A stretch of 11,167 nucleotides of DNA from Candidatus Cloacimonadota bacterium. GTDB lineage: Bacteria; Cloacimonadota; Cloacimonadia; Cloacimonadales; TCS61. A program made the translations under genes and the position numbers. Under the pieces are notes generated by a model. It was given only the letters and a program-made list of their open reading frames with translations. It was not told the origin of the DNA and searched no databases. The DNA is taken from NCBI GenBank assembly GCA_030628755.1, contig DAOVQH010000045.1, positions 1 through 11,167 on the forward strand. Reading direction: 5' to 3'. Positions 4,174-11,167 of this stretch are shown here, in pieces (the first letter of the stretch is position 1; every line of letters starts with the position of its first letter).

Positions 4174-7100
4174 ATGAGAAAACAAATATTTTTGATTTTA
4201 GGTTTTATTGTAATTCCTTTAGCTTTATTTTCAAATATTATTGTAAATTCTTCAAATGAACAAGCTCTTGAAGTAAGTGTATCAATTCCTGAAGTGAAAT
4301 TTTCTGAATCTAAATTAACAGATGGAAATACATATTCAATATTAGTGGTTCCAGGAAGTAGTAAACTTGCAATAGGAAAACCAGATGTTCCAGGATTTGC
4401 AAATTGGATCTTAATACCAAACGGAACATCTGTTAATATTACAACATTCCCCGGAGAACCGGAAATTTACGAAGATGTAAACATACCCCCTGTTCAACCT
4501 CCACTCAGTGATTATAAAGACGCACCCTTACCGCCTTTTACAAAAAATGAATTAGTATTTTCAACCGATGCATATTATCCTGGAGTTTTGGGAAAAACAG
4601 AACCAACCAAACATATGAGAGGTCAAACCTGTACAATACTTTGGATTTATCCTTATCAATATAACCCGGTGCAAAAAATATTAAAAGTATATTCCGACCT
4701 GCGAGTAAATGTAAATTTTATTGGAGCTGTTGAACCAATACCCACAAATTTAAAAAGTGAAAATTACAATACAATCATGCAACGTATATCAATAAATGCT
4801 AAGGCTGTTCTCGATGCAGAAGAAGCTATAGAAATTGATGGCCAAAGAGGTAAAGAAAGAACTGAAGGTTGTGAGTTGCTAATAATGACGCATAGTAATT
4901 TTGAGAACGTAGCAAACACACTTGCTACTTGGAAAATAAAACGAGGGATAACTACTAAAGTTATTTCTACTACAATAACGGGAAATGATACAACCTCAAT
5001 AAGAAACTACATAGTAAATGCTTGTCAAACTTGGAATCCAGCACCATCATATTTGTTGTTTGTAGGTGATGCTGAATTTATTCCAACCTGGTATGCTAAT
5101 ATGCATCCTGCTGGAGGAGGTCAGGGACATACAGGAACAGATATTTTTTATGCTGATACTGATGATCCACCAGATTATATTGCAGACCTTGCTTATGGAA
5201 GACTTTCTATTGATACTGATGAGGAAGCAGACAGCTTAGTTGCTCGTATAATAAGATATGAACGAACACCACCTGATATTAATAGTTATTACTCCAGTGC
5301 GACAATGGCTGCATGCTTCCAAGATGGTCATCATGTAGGAGGAGAAAGTGGTTCAGATGTACTACCAGATAGCATAGCAGACAGAAGGTTTGCTAAAACA
5401 TGTGAGGATGTAAAGAATTTTTTGGATACTCAAGGATATAGCACGCAAAGGATTTACACAACTTTAAATGGTTGTTGGTGGAATAATGATGAAATTTTTC
5501 CTAAATATTGGAGTGACAGTCTATGTTACGTTTTTGAAAATGATACACCAGGGGAAGAAATACCAGATGATTTGCAGAAACCAGCTTTCCCTTGGAATGG
5601 AAATACTGATAACATTACTAATGCTATTAATAATGGTCGCTTCTTTTTATTGCACCGTGACCATGGATTAAGAAGTGAATGGTGGAAACCATCATTCAAT
5701 AATGATAATGTAGATGCTCTTAATAATGGAGAAAAAAGACCCATTGTCTGGAGTGTTAACTGTGAAACAGGTTGGTTTGATAATGAGACGGATGATGCTG
5801 AGTGTAATACTGACCCTAATGATGAATGTTTCGTTGAACATTGGCTTATACACAGCACAGGTGGTAGCATTGGTCTTATTGGTGCAACAAGAGTTAGTTA
5901 CTCAGGCATAAATGACAGATTGATTTGGGGCTGGATGGATTCCATCTGGCCTGGATTTTATGCCACATGGGGTGGTACATCAATATTCAAAATGGGAGAT
6001 GTTATTAATTATGGGAAAGCATATATGATGACATTCTATGCAAATGATGAATATAGACGAACAGCTCTTGAAGAATTTCATTGGTTTGGTGACCCTACAA
6101 TGGAAATATGGACAGACACACCCCAAAACCTCACAGTCACTTTTCCCGACACATTATTCTTAAACACCAGCAGTTTCACCGTTTCAGTTACGAATTCCGG
6201 TAATCCTGTTGAGAATGCATTAGTATGTATTATGAAAGATGATGAAGTTTATGAAACTGGTGAGACTGATGCTTCTGGCGATATAACATTGCCCTTATCA
6301 TTTCAAGATGAAGGAAGAATGTATGTAACAGTAACTGCTCATAACTTCATACCTTATGAAGACAGTGTGCTTGTGCTTGGTCACCTTGAATGTTCTGCAA
6401 ATCCTTCTGCTATCTATGCTGATGAGACAAGCACTTCCACCCTTTATGCAGTTGTAAAAGATTCTGACAATAACACAATTTCAATTGACTCGTTAATGAT
6501 AAACTTTTCTATAATATCAGGTAGCACTTCAGCACATTTAGAAGGTACAAATCCTTCACCAACTATAGATGGTATTGCACAAATTACGCTTTGTGCTGAT
6601 GACACACCGGGAATTGTAAAAGTGGCTGCTGATAATGATGGACTGGAAGCTGATACAGTACAAGTATATGTTATTACTGACCCATCAAATATTATTGTCT
6701 CAGATCCAATTATGATTGATACTTCATCTACCTCATATCAAGCATATCCAAAAGTAGCTTTTGATGGAACAAATTATTTTACTGTATGGGTGGATTATAG
6801 AGACTCTGATTGGAATATTTATGGAATACGTCTATCCGCAGCAGGCGAAGTTCTTGATGATTCTGCATTTCTAATAATCAATTATGATTATATAGTGAGT
6901 AATCCTGATGTAGTTTATGGAGGTAACTATTATCTAGTCATATGTCGCGAGGCACATCCTTATCCCTTTACGAACATGTCACCTTATGCTAGAGTTTCAC
7001 CCGCTGGTGCAGTAATAGACACTATATGTTATACAATTGATCATGATAATCCTTTAACATTAATAAGTTATTGCGGTGATACATATATTGCTATTACATC

Positions 7101-9570
7101 CAACGGTTATAATTTTTATAGCATACTCATAGATGAGGGCGGTAATGCTAGTTATGTATCATTATGTTACCCAAACTTTGATAATTCATATTCATATGAT
7201 ATTGCTTTTAATGGAAATCATTATCAAATTGTATGGTATGTACATAATCCAAGTGGGAATATTTACACAAGAAGCGTAGATATTTTTGGGAATTTCTTTG
7301 ATAATTATGCTTCTGTCGATACGTCTGCTGGTGACCAATTGTATCCCACTATTGCTACTGATGGAGATAATTTTCTTGTTGTGTGGGAAGATAGAAGCGA
7401 TGGTAATGATTACAACATATTCGGTGCTCGAATTAATAATAATGGTGAAGTTATTGATGATCCACCAATAGTAATCTCAGATGCAGACAATCACCAACAA
7501 ACCCCATCTATCACTTTTGATGGTTCAAATTATTGGGTAGTATGGGTAGATGGCAGAGATGCAAATGGTAATGATATTTATGGAACAAGGGTTATGCCAT
7601 CAGGAGTGGTATTAGACCCAACAGGGATTCTGTTAGTAGAACGAAATTCTGCTTGTCTTGATCCACACATTGTCGCAGGACCAGAGGATCAATTGGCTAT
7701 CGTTTATAGTAGTTACGAGACACCTCCTTATGATAACTATCGGATTTTTACTTCTATTATTGGAACAAAAACTGCTATTTTAGAACTAACCGATGCAAGC
7801 GGTGCACCTGGAACATCTTCATCATGGTCATATGCAACGCTCAATACTCTCGAAGATATTTCTACCCTTCAATTTACCATGAAATTCAATTCTTTACTTT
7901 CAATTGATTCATTGTCTCTAGCAAATCAATTCTCCAATATGGAATTAGATTACAATGTATTCTCTGATTCTGTGAATGTTTTAGTTTATAGTCCTTCGGG
8001 ATATACAATTCAACCGGAAAGTGAACCGGTTGTCTATTTCTACTATAGTGTTTCATTATCTGCATCTTTGGGGGATATTTTTCCACTCACACTTTCCAAT
8101 ATAGTAATAGTAGATGCTAATGTGAATGAAATTCCTGTATCTGGTAGAAACGGCAATTTCTATGTTACATCAAAAGGTGATATTAATTTTGATTTTATAG
8201 TCAATGCACTTGATCTTCAGCGTTGCATTAATATTATCTTAGGTCGTCCTCCATCACCAACTCCAGCTGAACTGTTTTCAGCGGATGTAGCACCCTTACC
8301 GGATGGAGATGGTTCAGTGAATATACTTGATGTTACCGGGATTGTTAATATCATTCTTGGACGATCTCGTTCTATTCAAATTGCATTAAAATCAAATCCA
8401 AAATCCAGAATGGAATCAGTTTTATCGGTTGGAAATGGTTCAGGTATTCCCGGAAACAGCAATATACCAGTTGAAATAAAATTGAATAATGACGAATCTG
8501 TTGCCGGCATTCAGTTTAGTTTATTCTTTGAAAATAACATATTGGCAGTTGACAGTGTTTCATTATCTCCTCGTTCTTCTAATATGACACTTGCTTATAA
8601 TACTTGGGAAGATTCGATTAAAGTTTTAATTTACAGCGCCTCAGGTTATAATATCTTGCCAGACACGAGTTCTATCGCAACTGTATTCTTTAGTGTTTCC
8701 GAAAATACAATTCCCGGTGATACAACCAATATTCAGATTAATGGTATTGTTCTTGCTGATCCATATGCAAATCCTATGCCTTCTACTGGTGAAGATGGTT
8801 TATTTCAAGTAGAAGGTAATCCTGCCTATACAAACATCAAAGTTCTCCTTGAAGGTCCTTATGATGCATTTGGAGATACAATGGAATGTTCGTTAACACT
8901 ACCAACAATATCACCTTACGATAGTGAAGATATTGGTTCATTGCCAACAGTCACAGGACACAATCTTGTAGATTGGATTCAGGTAAAACTAAGAACCACT
9001 GAAACAGGAACAACAGTTGATTCTTGCAATGCATTTTTATTGGAAGATGGCTCAGTTGTAGATGTAAGAGGTAACAGTAGTTTACCTTTTTATGATACTG
9101 CTGGAAATGATTATTATATTGTTATTCATCATCGGAATCATCTTGATATAATAAGTGCCGTTAAACATACTTTTGGTAGTTCTCAGGGAGAAGCAACAAA
9201 TATTGATTTAACAACCTCAGGTTCTATATATGGAGATGGGTATCAGGAATTGGAAACCGGTGTATATGGGATGTATTCCGGGGATATAAACAATGACAGA
9301 GAGGTTACAACCTTAGATTATACTAGCTGGTATAATGAATATATAACAGGTTCATCGGGTTATAAAACAACAGATTTAAATATGGATGGAGAAGTAACCA
9401 CATCAGATTATACGAAATGGTATAATAATTTTATCATTGGAGCAAGTTCATCAATTCCCAGCCAAACAAGAGAATCTTCTGGTGGTTCAAAAAATATTAT
9501 TTTTAAAAAAATAGAAAACAATACAAAAGAAAATGTTTGGAGGAAACATGAAAAACAAATTAAAAAGTAG
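4174..9570 (+). CDS. Gingipain-family (C25) cysteine protease with Ig-like, propeller, cohesin-like and dockerin-like modules
   Basis: I take the ATG at 4174 (1798 residues) because GGAG at 4160-4163 precedes it; an in-frame ATG at 4159 would add five residues. Order: signal peptide (1-20), propeptide (~27-190), C25 catalytic domain (~233-646) with H497 in LHRDHG and C530 in VNCETG, the 33-residue spacing I recall for gingipain R. Then an Ig-like domain (~651-735), a bacterial Ig-like domain (~737-837), seven repeats of ~45-50 residues with the pattern FDG-x-NY-x-VVW...IYG (~855-1198, a likely seven-bladed propeller), cohesin-like domain 1 (~1200-1330), dockerin-like 1 (1335-1400), cohesin-like 2 (~1413-1549), an unassigned beta module (~1553-1690), dockerin-like 2 (1704-1752, two DxNxDxxVxxxD loops) and a lysine-rich tail. 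It probably acts outside the cell or on its surface. No T9SS sorting domain ends it, although the next gene has one. Confidence 0.88.
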   Translation: MRKQIFLILGFIVIPLALFSNIIVNSSNEQALEVSVSIPEVKFSESKLTDGNTYSILVVPGSSKLAIGKPDVPGFANWILIPNGTSVNITTFPGEPEIYEDVNIPPVQPPLSDYKDAPLPPFTKNELVFSTDAYYPGVLGKTEPTKHMRGQTCTILWIYPYQYNPVQKILKVYSDLRVNVNFIGAVEPIPTNLKSENYNTIMQRISINAKAVLDAEEAIEIDGQRGKERTEGCELLIMTHSNFENVANTLATWKIKRGITTKVISTTITGNDTTSIRNYIVNACQTWNPAPSYLLFVGDAEFIPTWYANMHPAGGGQGHTGTDIFYADTDDPPDYIADLAYGRLSIDTDEEADSLVARIIRYERTPPDINSYYSSATMAACFQDGHHVGGESGSDVLPDSIADRRFAKTCEDVKNFLDTQGYSTQRIYTTLNGCWWNNDEIFPKYWSDSLCYVFENDTPGEEIPDDLQKPAFPWNGNTDNITNAINNGRFFLLHRDHGLRSEWWKPSFNNDNVDALNNGEKRPIVWSVNCETGWFDNETDDAECNTDPNDECFVEHWLIHSTGGSIGLIGATRVSYSGINDRLIWGWMDSIWPGFYATWGGTSIFKMGDVINYGKAYMMTFYANDEYRRTALEEFHWFGDPTMEIWTDTPQNLTVTFPDTLFLNTSSFTVSVTNSGNPVENALVCIMKDDEVYETGETDASGDITLPLSFQDEGRMYVTVTAHNFIPYEDSVLVLGHLECSANPSAIYADETSTSTLYAVVKDSDNNTISIDSLMINFSIISGSTSAHLEGTNPSPTIDGIAQITLCADDTPGIVKVAADNDGLEADTVQVYVITDPSNIIVSDPIMIDTSSTSYQAYPKVAFDGTNYFTVWVDYRDSDWNIYGIRLSAAGEVLDDSAFLIINYDYIVSNPDVVYGGNYYLVICREAHPYPFTNMSPYARVSPAGAVIDTICYTIDHDNPLTLISYCGDTYIAITSNGYNFYSILIDEGGNASYVSLCYPNFDNSYSYDIAFNGNHYQIVWYVHNPSGNIYTRSVDIFGNFFDNYASVDTSAGDQLYPTIATDGDNFLVVWEDRSDGNDYNIFGARINNNGEVIDDPPIVISDADNHQQTPSITFDGSNYWVVWVDGRDANGNDIYGTRVMPSGVVLDPTGILLVERNSACLDPHIVAGPEDQLAIVYSSYETPPYDNYRIFTSIIGTKTAILELTDASGAPGTSSSWSYATLNTLEDISTLQFTMKFNSLLSIDSLSLANQFSNMELDYNVFSDSVNVLVYSPSGYTIQPESEPVVYFYYSVSLSASLGDIFPLTLSNIVIVDANVNEIPVSGRNGNFYVTSKGDINFDFIVNALDLQRCINIILGRPPSPTPAELFSADVAPLPDGDGSVNILDVTGIVNIILGRSRSIQIALKSNPKSRMESVLSVGNGSGIPGNSNIPVEIKLNNDESVAGIQFSLFFENNILAVDSVSLSPRSSNMTLAYNTWEDSIKVLIYSASGYNILPDTSSIATVFFSVSENTIPGDTTNIQINGIVLADPYANPMPSTGEDGLFQVEGNPAYTNIKVLLEGPYDAFGDTMECSLTLPTISPYDSEDIGSLPTVTGHNLVDWIQVKLRTTETGTTVDSCNAFLLEDGSVVDVRGNSSLPFYDTAGNDYYIVIHHRNHLDIISAVKHTFGSSQGEATNIDLTTSGSIYGDGYQELETGVYGMYSGDINNDREVTTLDYTSWYNEYITGSSGYKTTDLNMDGEVTTSDYTKWYNNFIIGASSSIPSQTRESSGGSKNIIFKKIENNTKENVWRKHEKQIKK

Positions 9571-10840
9571 TATTTCCTATTTGTTCCAATATTTTCGGGA
9601 ACAAAAACAAACCACACTATCGTGTAAAAGGTTTTTCATTTTACTTATCATCAGTTTAATAATTACAGGAACAATGCTAGCGGATACAGTTGCTTTTAAA
9701 ACTGTTGTAACCAAAAATGATATGACCGTTAGTGGAGATTTCTGGCTGGATGTTCAAATGCAAATAACTGCCGGTACAAGCCCGAGAACACTCAATTCCC
9801 TTACGGTTGATGTTTACTTTGGTAATCAGATAAGTTATGCGAGTGCTGATAGTTGGGCATATAGTTTTCTTGATGGTTATTCAAGAATAGCAAGCGATCT
9901 TACAACTTACATTCGAGTAGGAACAACCGGTGATAATGTGAATGCAAATGGTGATGGTACTCCTGCAGGATGGAATGTAACAACTTCTTGGCAAACAGTT
10001 GTTACTTTAAAGTTTACAATTGCAACAGCAACATCAGTAAATATTTCAATTAATGATGCGACCGATGCTGCAGCTTATTTTAATAATGTTGCAAATAATC
10101 CTACTGGTGGTGGAGTAACAGATTGGACAGTTACTAATGAAGATAGTGGAGATGTTACACTTCCTGTAGTGCTAACAGCATTTTCTGCAGTTTACACAAT
10201 TTATGAAACAGATATTGAATTTGTATCTGTTAATTGGACTACTGCAAGCGAAACTGATGTTCTGGGATTTAATATTTATCGTTTCAAAGAAGCCAATTTT
10301 AATACTTCTGAAATGGTAAATGATGAAATAATTCTTGGAACTAATACTACAACATCACATAATTATACATATCATGATGAAAAATTATTTTATGAAGTAG
10401 TACAAGCTGGTGACATTTATTGGTATTGGCTTGAAACTATAGAATTGGGTGGAAACAGTTATGTTTATGAAGAACCTTCAAAACTTATTATACCTGAAGA
10501 TTATGAACAAATAATACCACCAGACCTTCCAATAATATATGGACTTTATCAAAATTGTCCTAATCCATTCAATCCATCATCATCTACAAGGACTAAAATA
10601 TTATTCAATCTTCTTAATGATTCTCAAGTTAAAATTAATGTCTATAATATAAAAGGTCAATTAGTAAAATGTATATATAATGACCATGCAGAATTTGATG
10701 ATAATAATCCCCGACCAAAAGTTGCATATTGGGATGGTTGTGATGTAAATGGGACACAACAACAATCAGGTATCTACTTTTACAGAATGATTGTAAATGG
10801 CAATGAAGAAGAAATAAAGAAATTGTTGTTAATCAGATAG
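9548..10840 (+). CDS. Secreted protein with type IX secretion (type A) sorting domain
   Basis: 430 residues from the ATG at 9548, preceded by GGAGG at 9539-9543; an in-frame ATG at 9533 lacks such a site. The N-terminus is unusual: about 28 mostly polar residues precede the hydrophobic stretch (29-44), with likely cleavage after A45, so the signal peptide has a long n-region. Residues ~46-200 form a beta-rich domain I cannot name, possibly cohesin-like. Residues ~205-320 look like the Fn3-type domain common in T9SS cargo (LPVVLTAFSAV, then NWTTASETDVLGFNIYR). Residues 333-430 are the sorting domain, beginning LYQNCPNPFNPSSS and ending SGIYFYRMIVNGNEEEIKKL, with a FlgD-like Ig fold. It should be exported by Sec, then passed through T9SS to the surface. 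Its first 23 nt overlap the protease gene, implying translational coupling and a shared role. Confidence 0.88.
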   Translation: MKNKLKSSISYLFQYFREQKQTTLSCKRFFILLIISLIITGTMLADTVAFKTVVTKNDMTVSGDFWLDVQMQITAGTSPRTLNSLTVDVYFGNQISYASADSWAYSFLDGYSRIASDLTTYIRVGTTGDNVNANGDGTPAGWNVTTSWQTVVTLKFTIATATSVNISINDATDAAAYFNNVANNPTGGGVTDWTVTNEDSGDVTLPVVLTAFSAVYTIYETDIEFVSVNWTTASETDVLGFNIYRFKEANFNTSEMVNDEIILGTNTTTSHNYTYHDEKLFYEVVQAGDIYWYWLETIELGGNSYVYEEPSKLIIPEDYEQIIPPDLPIIYGLYQNCPNPFNPSSSTRTKILFNLLNDSQVKINVYNIKGQLVKCIYNDHAEFDDNNPRPKVAYWDGCDVNGTQQQSGIYFYRMIVNGNEEEIKKLLLIR

Positions 10841-10852
10841 AAGAAATCACTT

Positions 10853-10876
10853 AAACCTTCAATTGAAGGTTTTTTT
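10853..10876 (+). terminator. Intrinsic terminator of the protease/T9SS operon
   Basis: AAACCTTCAA followed directly by TTGAAGGTTT forms a perfect 20-bp palindrome (10853-10872), with a seven-T run at 10870-10876. It lies 12 bp after the stop. The following ~110 bp (10877-10984) are AT-rich without visible features. Confidence 0.85.
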
Positions 10877-10984
10877 ATTAAAAAACAAATTCTTGTTTAA
10901 TACTTTCTCAAACATCTCGACAATTTCAATTTAGAAACTCGATTCGGGTTTTCTGCTAATTTATTTTCTAATAGAATATTTGCT

Positions 10985-11137
10985 CAAGTTTCGCACTTGG
11001 GAACTCTATTCCCTCTGTAACACGGAACTCTGTTCCGTCTGTATTATGAATCTCTGGTTCATAATCCGAAGGATCTGCCTTCGGCATAATATGGAGCAGA
11101 GCTCCTTCTGACAGACGCTTCAGAGAAGCGTGTTACA
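10985..11137. repeat. Array of seven adjacent hairpins with inverted, covarying end units
   Basis: Hairpins in order: CAAGT/ACTTG (10985-10999), GGGAA/TTCCC (10999-11013), CGGAAC/GTTCCG (11023-11037, loop TCT), ATTATGAATC/GGTTCATAAT (11043-11065, loop TCT, one G.T), CCGAAGG/CCTTCGG (11066-11084), GGAGC/GCTCC (11093-11105, loop AGA) and CGCTTC/GAAGCG (11116-11130, loop AGA). TGTAACAC (11016-11023) and GTGTTACA (11130-11137) are terminal inverted repeats. The units with TCT loops on the left and AGA loops on the right show that the array is itself arranged as an inverted repeat of hairpins. No coding potential is seen. Confidence 0.85.
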
Positions 11138-11167
11138 ATTTTAATCCACCTCAGATAAACGAAGATA

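Noticed and set aside
5526..5870. 114-codon minus-strand frame within the protease catalytic region
   Set aside because: Antisense to the conserved C25 domain containing the catalytic His and Cys; a compositional shadow.
10985..11137. CRISPR array
   Set aside because: The repeats are hairpins with differing stems, in mixed orientation and irregular spacing, without constant direct repeats and unique spacers.

Overview
The window looks like a chromosomal stretch from an AT-rich Gram-negative bacterium of the Fibrobacteres-Chlorobi-Bacteroidetes (FCB) neighbourhood, plausibly Cloacimonadota-like. The evidence is a DUF2851 protein, a gingipain-family (C25) secreted protease with cohesin- and dockerin-like modules, and a protein ending in a YQN-x-PNPFNP type IX secretion (T9SS) sorting domain. 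Phylum is inferred from protein families only.

Layout. 3-860: the 3' part of a DUF2851 gene. 967-1230: a minus-strand relic of a cyclic-2,3-diphosphoglycerate-synthetase-like GTPase, only the C-terminal ~68 codons, still followed by its own terminator. 1242-1682: a small putative lipoprotein with an NTF2/SnoaL-like domain whose start abuts the relic's break point. 1683-2345: no gene, but an island of nested palindromes and short direct repeats. 2346-3333: an MNT nucleotidyltransferase/HEPN toxin-antitoxin pair in decay. MNT has an in-frame TAG, and HEPN is cut by three separate palindrome-containing insertions whose removal restores a continuous 132-residue protein. A diverged ~68-bp direct repeat flanks the pair, and the upstream copy looks like the tail of another HEPN gene. 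3422-3896: an intact, overlapping antitoxin/RelE-ParE-type toxin pair. 4000-4140: a strongly structured, unassigned RNA-like element ending in a T-run just before the next gene. 4174-9570: a 1798-residue C25 protease with Ig-like domains, a predicted seven-repeat propeller, two cohesin-like domains and two dockerin-like domains. 9548-10840: a T9SS cargo protein overlapping the protease by 23 nt, followed by a terminator. 10985-11137: seven hairpins packed into 153 bp.

The main signal is a set of small palindromic elements. Several appear as inverted copies in which the flanks and loop are conserved while the stem differs by compensatory base-pair changes (11016-11042 versus 11111-11137; 1712-1746 versus 2104-2138). 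Related palindromes have inserted into the HEPN gene. Together these suggest a mobile or recombining family of hairpin elements with exchangeable stems. The protease and its neighbour probably form one surface/secreted operon, and the toxin-antitoxin and repeat material before it is an accessory patch.
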